The notes below the pieces were generated by a model. That model was given only the letters and a program-made list of their open reading frames with translations. It was not told the DNA's origin and ran no database searches. A stretch of 64,000 nt of DNA. It comes from Acidimicrobiales bacterium (lineage in GTDB: Bacteria > Actinomycetota > Acidimicrobiia > Acidimicrobiales > Aldehydirespiratoraceae). Both the position numbers and the translations under genes were made by a program. Within the stretch, counting starts at the first letter, position 1; each line of letters opens with the position of its first letter. The stretch is from positions 1 to 64,000 of the forward strand of contig JAKMFW010000082.1 of assembly GCA_022425325.1 (NCBI GenBank), written 5' to 3'. Positions 8,708 through 18,475 of this stretch are shown piece by piece.

Positions 8708-11248
8708 TCAGGTGTCGTCGGCGCCGGTGGCGGAGTCGTCCTCCACCCCGTCCTCGCCCTCGTCGTCATCCTCGACGCTGACGAGGGCGATTGAAGCGAC
8801 CTGGTCGTCGTCGTCGGGCGAGATCACCTTGACCCCCGACGCCGATCGGCCCTGGATCGAGATGTCGTCGGCGCGGGTGCGGATCATGACGCCTTGGCGG
8901 GTGACCGCGAGAACTTCATCATCGTCGTCGACCACGAGCGTGCCCACGACCGGGCCCTTCTCGTCGACGATCTTGATACCGACCACGCCCATACCGCCCC
9001 GGCCCTTGGTCGGGTACTCGTCGACGGGCGTGCGCTTGCCGAATCCCTGCTCGGTGATGTGCAGGAGCGTGGCGCCATCTCTGGCGATGTCGCAGGCGAC
9101 GAGTTCGTCGCCTGCCTTCTTGAACTTCAGACCGATGACACCAGCTGCGTTTCGGCCCATCTCACGAACCTGGCTCTCCTTGAACCGGATCGTCTGGCCG
9201 AACCGGCTCGAGAGCAGGATGTCGAAGACACCGTTGGTGGGGATGACCTCGACGAGCTCGTCATCGTCGTTGAGCTTGATGGCGATGAGCCCAGCCTTCA
9301 GTGAGGAGTCGTAGGCGTTGAAGCGGGTCTTCTTCACTCGGCCCTTTGCGGTGGCGAAGAACAGGTAGCGCATCGTCTCGTAATCGCGCGTGTCGATGAT
9401 CGCTTGGATCGTCTCCCCATCCTGCAAGGGGAGGAGATTGACGATCGCCGTGCCACGCGACGTCCGACTGGCAACCGGAATCTCGTGGGCCTTGAGTCGA
9501 TAGACCCGCCCGCGGGTCGAGAAGAACAACAGGTACGAGTGCGCGGACGTCTGGATCATCTGGGTGATCGTGTCCTCGTCCTTGAGTTTGGCCCCGGCGA
9601 TCCCCCGGCCACCGCGGCCCTGCGCCCGAAACTCTTCGGCGGGCGTGGTCTTCACATACCCGGTGGCGGTCATCGTGAACACCAGTGGGTCGTCGTCGAT
9701 GAGATCCTCGATGTCGAACTCACCCGGATCGATCTCCAGGCTCGAACGGCGGGGCTCGGCAAAGGTCTCGCGCACCTCGCCCAACTCGTCGATGATGACC
9801 TCCCGGAGCTTGTTCTCGTCGCCGAGGATCTCCTGCAAACCGGTGATGGTCTCGGTGAGTTCGGTCTGTTCCGTCTCCAGATCGGCACGGCCGAGACGGG
9901 TGAGCCGACCAAGTTGCATGTCGAGAATGTGGTTGGCCTGGACTTCGGAAAAGGCAACGGCTTCTCCCCCACCCTCCGGGGTGATGCCGGCCATGAGCGC
10001 TTCGCGGGCCGCAGCGCGATCCTCGCTTGCGCGGATCGTCGCGATGATCTCGTCGATGAGATCGAGGGCCTTGATGAGACCTTCGACGATGTGCAGGCGC
10101 TTTTCGGCAATATCGAGGCGGTACTGCGAGCGGCGGGTGATGACATCGATCTGGTGATCGACATAGGCCTGCAGCGCATCGAGCAGGTTGAGTGTGCGAG
10201 GCACACCACCGACGAGGGCGACCATGTTGACGCCGAAGCTCGTCTGCAGCGGCGTGGCCCTCCAGAGGTTGTTGAGTACGACCTCGGGGTTGGCGTCTCG
10301 CTTGAGCGTGATCACGAAGCGGGTGTCGTCGCCGGACGATTCATCGTTGATGTCGCGAATGCCTTCGAGTTCACGGTTGTTGACCAGCTCGGCAATCTTG
10401 CGAGCGACGGCACCAGCCGAGACCTGATAGGGCAGTTCGGTGACGACGATCGACTGGGTCTGGCCCTTCTCCTCGATCTCGACCTTCGCCCGCATCTTCA
10501 CCGAACCCCGCCCGGTGCGATACGCGGATTCGATCCCGACCCGACCGAGGATCTGCCCGCCCGTCGGGAAGTCAGGACCTCGCACGAACTCCATCAGGTC
10601 ATCGACCGTGGCGTCGGGATTCCGCAGCAAGTGCACCACCGCTGCGCAGACCTCGTCGAGGTTGTGCGGCGGAATATTGGTGGCCATGCCGACGGCAATG
10701 CCCTGCACCCCGTTGACCAGCAGGTTGGGGAAGCGAGCCGGCAGAACCGTCGGCTCCTGGAATTCGGCCGAATAGTTGTCGGCGAAGTCGACGGTGTCCT
10801 CATCGATGTCGGCGAGCATCTGCATCGCTAGCGGGCTGAGCCGGCATTCGGTGTATCGGTCGGCGGCAGGAGGATCCTCGGGCGAGCCGTAGTTGCCGTG
10901 GAAGGCGATCAACGGGTGACGCAACGAGAACGGCTGTGCCATTCGCGCCAGCGCGTCGTAGATCGCCGAGGTGCCGTGCGGATGGAAACGAGCGGCGACA
11001 TCGCCCGAGACGCGGGCGCACTTCACAAAGTTGCGATCCGGCCGGAATCCCTGGTCGAACATTCCCCAGAGGATCCGACGGTGAACAGGCTTGAGGCCGT
11101 CGCGCACGTCCGGAAGTGCACGGCTGATGATGACCGACATCGCATAGTCGAGGAAGGAGGACTCCATTTCCTCCTGAATCTCGATGACCGTGATGTCATC
11201 GGGTTCGTCGGTGTCGTTGTCGATGTCGGTGGGTGGCACGTCGCTCAT
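8708..11248 (-). CDS. gyrA: DNA gyrase subunit A
   Basis: SSFLDYAMSVIISRALPDVRDGLKPVHRRIL, HPHGTSAIYD, RYTECRL, C-terminal GyrA repeats; no intein. Confidence 0.97.
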   Translation of the reverse strand: MSDVPPTDIDNDTDEPDDITVIEIQEEMESSFLDYAMSVIISRALPDVRDGLKPVHRRILWGMFDQGFRPDRNFVKCARVSGDVAARFHPHGTSAIYDALARMAQPFSLRHPLIAFHGNYGSPEDPPAADRYTECRLSPLAMQMLADIDEDTVDFADNYSAEFQEPTVLPARFPNLLVNGVQGIAVGMATNIPPHNLDEVCAAVVHLLRNPDATVDDLMEFVRGPDFPTGGQILGRVGIESAYRTGRGSVKMRAKVEIEEKGQTQSIVVTELPYQVSAGAVARKIAELVNNRELEGIRDINDESSGDDTRFVITLKRDANPEVVLNNLWRATPLQTSFGVNMVALVGGVPRTLNLLDALQAYVDHQIDVITRRSQYRLDIAEKRLHIVEGLIKALDLIDEIIATIRASEDRAAAREALMAGITPEGGGEAVAFSEVQANHILDMQLGRLTRLGRADLETEQTELTETITGLQEILGDENKLREVIIDELGEVRETFAEPRRSSLEIDPGEFDIEDLIDDDPLVFTMTATGYVKTTPAEEFRAQGRGGRGIAGAKLKDEDTITQMIQTSAHSYLLFFSTRGRVYRLKAHEIPVASRTSRGTAIVNLLPLQDGETIQAIIDTRDYETMRYLFFATAKGRVKKTRFNAYDSSLKAGLIAIKLNDDDELVEVIPTNGVFDILLSSRFGQTIRFKESQVREMGRNAAGVIGLKFKKAGDELVACDIARDGATLLHITEQGFGKRTPVDEYPTKGRGGMGVVGIKIVDEKGPVVGTLVVDDDDEVLAVTRQGVMIRTRADDISIQGRSASGVKVISPDDDDQVASIALVSVEDDDEGEDGVEDDSATGADDT

Positions 11249-11259
11249 GATTCAGCCCC

Positions 11260-13317
11260 TCAGAAGTCCAGGTTCCGGACTTCGCGTGCGTTGGTGACGA
11301 TGAAGTTCTTGCGCTGTTCGACGTCGTCACCCATGAGGATCGACATGACCTCATCAGCGATTGCCGCCTGTTCGACCGAGACCTGCAGCAGGGATCGGCT
11401 GGCGACGTCCATCGTCGTGTCGCGCAATTCGTCCCAGTCCATCTCACCGAGACCCTTCAACCGCTGGAAATCCTTGGTGTAGTTGGGGCGTTCGGCCATA
11501 AAGGCGTCCTTTGCCGCATCGTCTTTCAGGTACACCGTCTCCTTGGTGGAGACCTTCGTGCTGTAGAGCGGCGGTTGGGCGATGTAGACATAGCCGGCTT
11601 CGACCAACGGGCGCATCTGCCGGAAGAAGAAGGTCAGCAGCAGTGTGCGGATGTGGCTGCCGTCGACATCGGCGTCGGCCAGCAGGATCACCTTGTGATA
11701 GCGGGCTTGGGTGACATCGAAGTCGTCGGCGAATCCGGCGCCGATCGCGGTGATCAACGATTGGACCTCGTTGTTCTTCAGCATCTTGTCGACGCGGGCC
11801 CGCTCGACGTTCAGGATCTTGCCTCGGATCGGCAGAATCGCCTGGGTCTCGGGGTCACGGGCCCGAACCGCCGAACCCCCCGCAGAGTCACCCTCGACGA
11901 TGAAGAGTTCACGACGTTCGGGCTCCTTCGCGGAGCAGTCCTTGAGCTTGTCGGGCATGCCGGCCCCGTCGAGCAACGACTTCGAGCGAATCGCCTTGCG
12001 GGCGTCAGCCGCCGCGACACGAGCTCGGGCGGCGTTGGTGGCTTTGGTGATGATGGCCTTGCCCTCAGCCGGGTGCTCTTCGAGCCACTCAGCCATCTTT
12101 TCGTTGGTGACCTTCTCGACCAGCGAACGCATCGAAACATTGCCGAGCTTCGACTTGGTCTGACCTTCGAACTGTGGCTCGCCGATGCGAGCGGAGATGA
12201 TCGCCGTGAGGCCTTCACGGATGTCCTCGCCTGTGAGGTTGTCGTCCTTTTCCTTCAGCAGGCCTTTGTCGCGTGCGTAGTTGTTGACCGTACGGGTCAC
12301 CGCAGTGCGGAAGCCCTGCTCGTGCATGCCGCCTTCAAGGGTGGAGATGCCGTTGGCGAAGCTGTGCAGACCATCGGAGTTGAAACCGGTGTTCCACTGG
12401 AACGCGATCTCGACCTCGTGTGGGTTGTCGTCGATGGTCTCGGCACCCGCGAAGTACCCGACTGCCTGGAACAAGGCCTCTTTGGAGGAGTTCACATGGA
12501 TGACGAAATCCATGATCCCGCCGTCGTACTTGAAGCTGAACCACCCATCAGGATCGTCGGTCTCGACGGTCGCATTAGGACGTTGGTCGCGAACACGGAT
12601 CTCGAGACCGCGGTTGAGAAACGCCATCATCTGGAAGCGTTCCTGCAGGGTCTGAAAGCGGTAGTCGGTCTCGTCGAAGATCGAACCGTCGGGCCAGAAC
12701 CGAACTGTGGTGCCGGTGCGAGATGCGCCGTCAGCGTCGGTCGGTGCATCGCCGATGACGGCGAGGCGATCCTTGAGTTCGCCGCCATCACCGAACGCCA
12801 TGGCATGGCGTTTGCCGTCACGGTCGATCTCGACCTCGACTCGTGCCGAGAGCGCGTTGACCACCGAGATACCCACGCCGTGGAGGCCGCCGGACACCTT
12901 GTACCCGTCGCCACCGAACTTGCCGCCGGCGTGCAGCACGGTGAGCACGACCTCGGCAGCGGTGAGGTCTTCATACTTGGGGTGCTTTCCGACCGGAATA
13001 CCACGGCCGTCGTCGCGAACCTCGATGCCGCCGTCGGGAAGAATCGAGACGTCGATACGGCTGCAGTGGCCGGCCATCGCCTCGTCGACGGAGTTGTCGA
13101 CAACTTCCCAGACAAGGTGGTGCAGACCCGTCGGGCCAGTCGAGCCGATGTACATACCCGGGCGTTTGCGGACGGCTTCGAGGCCTTCGAGAACGGTGAT
13201 GTCCTGCGCGCCGTACGACGACGGTTCGGTGGTGGTCAAAGGAGACTCCTGACTGGCCGCGGACGAAGCGTCCTCAGACGGTGTCGCGGGGGTGTTCAGC
13301 TCGCCGTCACCGCTCAC
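11260..13317 (-). CDS. gyrB: DNA gyrase subunit B
   Basis: LEAVRKRPGMYIGSTGPTGLHHLVWEVVDNSVDEA, EGDSAGGSA, PIRGKILNVERAR; adjacent to gyrA. Confidence 0.97.
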   Translation of the reverse strand: MSGDGELNTPATPSEDASSAASQESPLTTTEPSSYGAQDITVLEGLEAVRKRPGMYIGSTGPTGLHHLVWEVVDNSVDEAMAGHCSRIDVSILPDGGIEVRDDGRGIPVGKHPKYEDLTAAEVVLTVLHAGGKFGGDGYKVSGGLHGVGISVVNALSARVEVEIDRDGKRHAMAFGDGGELKDRLAVIGDAPTDADGASRTGTTVRFWPDGSIFDETDYRFQTLQERFQMMAFLNRGLEIRVRDQRPNATVETDDPDGWFSFKYDGGIMDFVIHVNSSKEALFQAVGYFAGAETIDDNPHEVEIAFQWNTGFNSDGLHSFANGISTLEGGMHEQGFRTAVTRTVNNYARDKGLLKEKDDNLTGEDIREGLTAIISARIGEPQFEGQTKSKLGNVSMRSLVEKVTNEKMAEWLEEHPAEGKAIITKATNAARARVAAADARKAIRSKSLLDGAGMPDKLKDCSAKEPERRELFIVEGDSAGGSAVRARDPETQAILPIRGKILNVERARVDKMLKNNEVQSLITAIGAGFADDFDVTQARYHKVILLADADVDGSHIRTLLLTFFFRQMRPLVEAGYVYIAQPPLYSTKVSTKETVYLKDDAAKDAFMAERPNYTKDFQRLKGLGEMDWDELRDTTMDVASRSLLQVSVEQAAIADEVMSILMGDDVEQRKNFIVTNAREVRNLDF

Positions 13318-13464
13318 TCCGACCCTCCGAAATCCCTGTCGTGGCGAGCGAGATCCAGGGTTTTCGCGTTGCTTGAGGCGATCACATCGCGCTGGTCGAT
13401 AGGGCTGAACACGGTCCCCTCATCTTACCAGTTACACGCGTGTGATTTGTGGCAGTCAGACCCC

Positions 13465-13773
13465 TCAGGAACTCCTCGAAACGCGCACGTGAAGGCGGCG
13501 GATTCGATCGGTTCCGGTTGCTTCCGCGAGACGAGCCACCACCTCGCGTTCAAGCCACCGGAACTCTGCCGCCCAGGTCGGATCATCGGCTGTGACGGTC
13601 AACAAATCACCGTCGATCGAACCGGGTTTGGTGTGCTCTGCGAGGTCGGGACCGACGATCGATGACCAGGCGCGAAAGATGATGTCGAGGACGTCGACCG
13701 AGGGTGCGTTGAGGTTGCCGAGCAGCTTCTCCAGGCTTGCGTCGATCCGTTGTGGTCCCCGGTTCGTGTTCAC
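13465..13773 (-). CDS. DUF721 / DciA family protein (Rv0004-like)
   Basis: FRAWSSIVGPDLAEHTKPGSIDGDLLTVTADDPTWAAEFRWLEREVVARL; position between recF and gyrB. Confidence 0.85.
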   Translation of the reverse strand: MNTNRGPQRIDASLEKLLGNLNAPSVDVLDIIFRAWSSIVGPDLAEHTKPGSIDGDLLTVTADDPTWAAEFRWLEREVVARLAEATGTDRIRRLHVRVSRSS

Positions 13774-14855
13774 GGTGCTTCCAGCGTCAGTGTGCTGTCG
13801 TGCACCCGGATCACGTGATCAGGGCGGGCCGCGGAGGGTAGGCCGGTCGCCGTCGTGAGGATCCGCTGCCCCCCCGGCAGCGCCTCGAGCAGCGCAGCCG
13901 CGCGATTTGGGTCGAGCTCGGAAAAGACATCGTCGAGCAACAGGACCGGTTCCGCCACACCGATGGCGCGGATCACACCATCGGCCGCGAGGCGAAGGGC
14001 AAGTGCGAGGGAGCGTTGCTCGCCCTGTGACGCGTGCGTTCGCGCCGGTGCCCCTGCAATCGTCACATGAATCTCGTCACGATGCGGGCCGACGGTGGTG
14101 ACGCCGCGGCGAACATCGAGATCTCGACTGGTGAGCAGCGCCTCGGCCAATGGACCGCTCCACGACGACTCGTAGTGGCATTCGACCATCGCCGCTTGCT
14201 GTGCGACGGCGTCGTAAGCCGTCGCGAGGATCGGTGCCATGTCATCGAGGATTGCCCGACGAGCAGCGCGCAACCGCTCCCCGACATCGGCGAGCTTCGC
14301 ATCCCACACCTCGAGCGTGAACTCGGCATCGGCGTCAAGTCGGCCGTGCGCACTTCGCAGCAATGCGTTGCGCTGCTTGAGCACCCGCTCCACCTCGCCA
14401 CGAAGTGCCGTATCACGAGGGTGGCGAGCTGCGACGGCGGCATCGATCCAGCCGCGACGCAACGACGGGCCGCCCTTGATCAATTCGAGATCGTCAGGAG
14501 AGAACACGGTGACCTGGACGACACCCAGGAGATCACTCGCCCGGTTCACCCGCTGGCGATTGATCTGGATCCGGTTGCGTCCCACCCTTGGGATCTCGAT
14601 CTCGACGAGCTGCTCTCGGCCGTCATCGGCCTCGATCGTCGAGCGGATCACCGCAGCCTCGGCACCAAGTCGGACCAGGGCGTCATCGGGAGCACCCCGA
14701 AAAGAGCCGGCGCCGGACATCCACGCGATGGACTCGATGAGATTCGTCTTGCCGTGGCCGTTCTCCCCGACAACCGCGGTCAGGCCGTCGCCAAACGACA
14801 CCTCGACACTTCGATACGAACGCCAGTCGGTGAGCGACAGGCTTCGGATCTTCAC
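13770..14855 (-). CDS. recF: DNA replication/repair protein RecF
   Basis: Walker A GENGHGKTNLIESI, SQGEQRSLALALRLA, LLLDDVFSELD; between dnaN and DciA. Confidence 0.96.
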   Translation of the reverse strand: MKIRSLSLTDWRSYRSVEVSFGDGLTAVVGENGHGKTNLIESIAWMSGAGSFRGAPDDALVRLGAEAAVIRSTIEADDGREQLVEIEIPRVGRNRIQINRQRVNRASDLLGVVQVTVFSPDDLELIKGGPSLRRGWIDAAVAARHPRDTALRGEVERVLKQRNALLRSAHGRLDADAEFTLEVWDAKLADVGERLRAARRAILDDMAPILATAYDAVAQQAAMVECHYESSWSGPLAEALLTSRDLDVRRGVTTVGPHRDEIHVTIAGAPARTHASQGEQRSLALALRLAADGVIRAIGVAEPVLLLDDVFSELDPNRAAALLEALPGGQRILTTATGLPSAARPDHVIRVHDSTLTLEAP

Positions 14856-14862
14856 GCGTCGG

Positions 14863-15963
14863 TCAGCTCACGCGTACCGGCATCAGCAGGTACAAGAAGT
14901 TGGGATCATCAGACGACTTGAGCAACGCCGGCTTCAACTCGTCGACCGTCTCGAGAATGATCTCGTCGCCGGGAGCGACCTCGATCCCGTCGATCAGGTA
15001 CTCCGGGTTGAAGGCAACCGTGAGATCGTCACCGTTGTACGACGCTTCGACTGCCTCGTGAGCCTGGCCGACGTCCTGCGTTACCGCCACAAGTTCCAGA
15101 CCTTCGGACGACATCGCCAGACGAACCGGTGTCGATTCCTGCGCCAGGAGACGAACGCGGCGGACAGCATCGAGCAGGGTCTCCCGGTCAACCGTGAGAG
15201 CGTTGGGATGGTTACTCGGGATCAACCCGCGGTAGTTCGGGAAATCACCTTCGATCAACCGGGTTGTGACCTTGACCGGGCCGACTTCGAACCCAGCGTC
15301 GCGCTCGCCGAGACGAAGCGTGATCTCGTCGGCATCCCCGACCACACGCGACAGCTCCTTGAGTGCACGACTTGGCACGAGCACCTTCTGGCCCTCGCCG
15401 AGAATTGTCGTGCCCGCCAGGTCACGCACCGACAGACGGTACGAGTCGGTGGACACAAGACGAAGGCCGTCTTCCTCGGCCGCCATGAGCACACCGGTGA
15501 GAATCGGGCGAGCGTCATCGCTCGACGCAGCCTTCTCGACCTGATCGATCGCCGCTCGGAAAGCGGACGCGTCGAGCGTGACCGCGTTGCCGTCGGCAGA
15601 CGACAATTCCGGGAACTCGTCGGCAGGAATCACCCGGATCGAGAACTCCGAGGGTGCCGAGACAATGCGGGCGTCCTCGTCCTCGATGGCGATGTCGACG
15701 GCGCCTGGGCGAAGCGAGCGAGCCACATCGGAGATGAGCTTCGATGGGAGGACGGCGACACCGTCCTCACCGCCGGCTACTTCGACCTCAACCGTGATCG
15801 TCAGATCCAGGTCGCTTCCGGTCACGGTGAGGCGATCGCCGACCAACTCCATCCGCACGCCGGCGAGCACTGGAAGGGCGCCCCCGCGGGTGGTGACCGC
15901 TCGACCGGCGGCGCTGAGTGCTTCGACGAGCGTGTCGCGTTCGCAGCGGAACTTCATGCTCAT
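14863..15963 (-). CDS. dnaN: DNA polymerase III subunit beta (sliding clamp)
   Basis: MSMKFRCERDTLVEALSAAGRAVTTRGGALPVLAGVRMEL...LLMPVRVS. Confidence 0.97.
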   Translation of the reverse strand: MSMKFRCERDTLVEALSAAGRAVTTRGGALPVLAGVRMELVGDRLTVTGSDLDLTITVEVEVAGGEDGVAVLPSKLISDVARSLRPGAVDIAIEDEDARIVSAPSEFSIRVIPADEFPELSSADGNAVTLDASAFRAAIDQVEKAASSDDARPILTGVLMAAEEDGLRLVSTDSYRLSVRDLAGTTILGEGQKVLVPSRALKELSRVVGDADEITLRLGERDAGFEVGPVKVTTRLIEGDFPNYRGLIPSNHPNALTVDRETLLDAVRRVRLLAQESTPVRLAMSSEGLELVAVTQDVGQAHEAVEASYNGDDLTVAFNPEYLIDGIEVAPGDEIILETVDELKPALLKSSDDPNFLYLLMPVRVS

Positions 15964-16191
15964 GGTGTTACGACTTCTCCGAGTTGATTGAGATCCAGAT
16001 AGTAGAGGTACATAGGGCCTGTGGATTGTGGATGACACAGATTCTTCGTTGCGGTGACGCGGATATTGCTTCCCCACCGCGTCCCCGGCTGTCCACACGC
16101 ATGTCGGTGACCGGCCTCAACGCGGTGGACAAACCCACTGTCATCCCCGCGGTGTCCACCACTGATGGACATGCTGTACCCAGCATGATCC
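15964..16191. other. oriC: putative oriC (dnaA-dnaN intergenic region)
   Basis: DnaA-box-like 9-mers: TGTGGATTG 16020-16028, TGTGGATGA 16027-16035, CTGTCCACA 16089-16097, GGTGGACAA 16124-16132, GTGTCCACC 16152-16160; adjacent GGGCC and a relatively AT-rich, TAG-containing tract 15978-16014. Confidence 0.85.
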
Positions 16192-17568
16192 TCAGGAGGG
16201 GGCGTTGAGCCGTTGCTGCAGCTCAGTGACCCGGTCGAAGATTTGCTGACGTTCCCCCATCCGACCCTCGATCTTGCGGCAGGCGTGCATGACGGTGGTG
16301 TGGTCACGAGCGCCGAACTCCTTCCCGATGTCAGGGAATGAGAGATCGGTCATGTTCCGGGTGACGTACATCGCAACCTGGCGAGCATCGACGAGCGGCC
16401 GGCGACGGCTACCGCCGATGATCTGTTCGACCTCGAAGCCGAACATCTCCGCGGTCATCTCGATGATGCGCTTGGCCGTGACCGGCTTCTTCTGGTTGTT
16501 GGTGATGAGGTCGCCGAGTACGAGCGAGGCGAGATCGACGGTGAGTGGTTGTTGCGTCAGGTTGGCGTAGGCCGTGACCTTGATGAGTGCACCTTCGAGT
16601 TCACGGATCGATTCAGTGATGTTCTCGGCGATGAACAACAGGACGTCGTGGGGGATCTCGATCGTCTTCGACTCGGCCTTCTTCGACAGGATCGCGATAC
16701 GGGTCTCGAGGTCCGGGCGTTGGATGTCGGTGATGAGACCCCACTTGAAACGGCTCCGAAGCCGATCCTCGAGCGTGGGCATTGCGTCCGGGGTGCGGTC
16801 CGACGAGAGCACGATCTGCTTGTCGTTCTGGTGGAGTTCGTTGAAGGTGTGGAAGAACTCCTCCTGGAGACCGTCCTTGCCTTCCATAAACTGAATGTCG
16901 TCGATCAAGAGCACATCGATGTCGCGGTAGCGACGTTTGAACTCCGGAAGGGCGTTGGTGCGGATCGCCTCAACGAACTCGTTTAGGAATGTTTCCGTCG
17001 AGACGTACCGGACGCGGTACGTCGGGTAATGGCTTGCCACATAGTGGGCGATTCCTCGGAGAAGGTGCGTCTTGCCGAGGCCGGAATCACCGTGGATGAA
17101 CAGGGGGTTGTAGCTCGCTGCCGGCGTCTCGGCGACGGACAGTGCGGCAGCGTGGGCAAAGCGGTTCGACGGGCCGATGACGAAATGTTCGAAGGTGAAT
17201 TTCTCGTCGCGTCCTGCCGGCGCCGAGTTGGTGGTGGCTGGAGCCGTGAGCCCGAGATCGGCGTTCGGGAGCTCGATCTCGAGAGTGTCATCGGTCGACC
17301 AATCGGTGTCGATCTCGACTCGAACGGAGACGTCGTGCGCAGCCGTCTCGTCGATCGCGTCCTGCACGAGACCGAGGTAGCGGCCCTCGATGCGTTCTTT
17401 CTGCAGCCCGTTCGGGACAACCAGGACGAGCTCTCCTTCGTCGAAGGCCACCGCCTTCGCCCCACTGAAGGTAGTTCGCCACACGGCGTCACTTACCTGC
17501 GCCCGAATGCTGGCCGCACAGTTGTTCCACAGACCGTCAGCGTCCCCAAGATCACCCACGCTCTTCAC
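16192..17568 (-). CDS. dnaA: chromosomal replication initiator protein DnaA
   Basis: GDSGLGKTHLLRGIAHYV, LLIDDIQFMEGKDGLQEEFFHTFNEL, DHTTVMHACRKIEG; GTG start. Confidence 0.97.
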   Translation of the reverse strand: MKSVGDLGDADGLWNNCAASIRAQVSDAVWRTTFSGAKAVAFDEGELVLVVPNGLQKERIEGRYLGLVQDAIDETAAHDVSVRVEIDTDWSTDDTLEIELPNADLGLTAPATTNSAPAGRDEKFTFEHFVIGPSNRFAHAAALSVAETPAASYNPLFIHGDSGLGKTHLLRGIAHYVASHYPTYRVRYVSTETFLNEFVEAIRTNALPEFKRRYRDIDVLLIDDIQFMEGKDGLQEEFFHTFNELHQNDKQIVLSSDRTPDAMPTLEDRLRSRFKWGLITDIQRPDLETRIAILSKKAESKTIEIPHDVLLFIAENITESIRELEGALIKVTAYANLTQQPLTVDLASLVLGDLITNNQKKPVTAKRIIEMTAEMFGFEVEQIIGGSRRRPLVDARQVAMYVTRNMTDLSFPDIGKEFGARDHTTVMHACRKIEGRMGERQQIFDRVTELQQRLNAPS

Positions 17569-17571
17569 TTC

Positions 17572-17603
17572 CTCTCCACAGTGTCGTCCACAGGTGTGGA
17601 TGA
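17572..17603. promoter_or_regulatory. DnaA-box cluster upstream of dnaA
   Basis: CTCTCCACA 17572-17580, TCGTCCACA 17584-17592 and TGTGGATGA 17595-17603, the last identical to an oriC box. Confidence 0.55.
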
Positions 17604-17789
17604 CGCATCACGTTCAGGGCGCGAACAACAAGCGTTCGTGGAGTGGTTAAGGCCCCCCGAAGACCCGCAGCCCGTGCGCAGGCGCCGAACATATCAACAA
17701 GGCAACGGGGCGCAAGTTGGGATTGTCGAATACCTCGAAACCCCAGGTCAGAGGGGGTTTTAGGCCACCAAGTGACATTGATGAAAGAT

Positions 17790-17811
17790 GAAATGACATG
17801 AATGTCATTTC
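17790..17811. repeat. 10-bp perfect inverted repeat GAAATGACAT-GA-ATGTCATTTC in dnaA/rpmH intergenic region
   Basis: Direct reading of sequence. Confidence 0.8.
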
Positions 17812-17875
17812 ACGACCACGTCGTTCGTCGGCGACTCGGCAGCGGTTGTATCACATGCCCCACTCCATTCGGGCG

Positions 17876-17904
17876 TTGTCGCGCGGTTCTGCATGCCATA
17901 GATT
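17876..17904 (+). promoter_or_regulatory. candidate sigma70-type promoter for rpmH-rnpA operon
   Basis: TTGTCG (17876-17881), 17-nt spacer, TAGATT (17899-17904) about 90 nt before the rpmH ATG. Confidence 0.4.
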
Positions 17905-17993
17905 TGATGGGTTGACACCTCAGGTTTGTCATCAAGAACAAGCCACCCCTGTCGATCCACACCTCGATCGACAGCAGACGAAGGACTCCGCAG

Positions 17994-18128
17994 ATGAAGC
18001 GTCCCTATCAGCCCAATGTTCGCAAACGTGCCAAGAAGCACGGGTTCCGGTCACGGATGAGCACACGAGGCGGCCGTGCCGTCCTCCGTTCTCGTCGTCA
18101 GAAGGGCCGCGCCCGTTTGTCGGCGTGA
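17994..18128 (+). CDS. rpmH: 50S ribosomal protein L34 (bL34)
   Basis: [44 protein letters not shown], 44 aa; below ORF-track cutoff. Confidence 0.97.
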   Translation: MKRPYQPNVRKRAKKHGFRSRMSTRGGRAVLRSRRQKGRARLSA

Positions 18129-18475
18129 TCGAACGGCTTGCCGGCCACCGTGCGTTCGCCCGGCTCCGGGCGGAGGGCACGCGACGAGGCCGGGGGCCGA
18201 TCCGACTGGTCGTCCGACCTGACACCACCCACCGACCACGCTTCGCGTTCGCAATCCCACGCACAGTGGGAACTGCGGTTGTCAGGAATCGAACGAAACG
18301 TCGCCTCCGTGCGGTTCTTATCGACCTGGATGGGACACCACCGGGCCTTCCCGGAGGTGACCACCTGATCCGGGTCACCGCACCGATCGACGACTGGTCA
18401 CATGCGACACTGCACACCACGATGGCAATGCTTCTCCTCCCCGATCCGAGCGCTCTCGACGGAGATCGTCGATGA
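18125..18475 (+). CDS. rnpA: ribonuclease P protein component
   Basis: GTG start overlapping rpmH stop; [29 protein letters not shown] motif. Confidence 0.92.
   Translation: MIERLAGHRAFARLRAEGTRRGRGPIRLVVRPDTTHRPRFAFAIPRTVGTAVVRNRTKRRLRAVLIDLDGTPPGLPGGDHLIRVTAPIDDWSHATLHTTMAMLLLPDPSALDGDRR

Noticed and set aside
9404-10831. 475-aa plus-strand ORF opposite gyrA
   Set aside because: Antisense to a clearly conserved gene; lacks recognisable motifs and has composition typical of mirrored high-GC ORFs.
11575-13665. 696-aa plus-strand ORF opposite gyrB and DciA
   Set aside because: Antisense to gyrB, spans two genes; third-position GC artefact.
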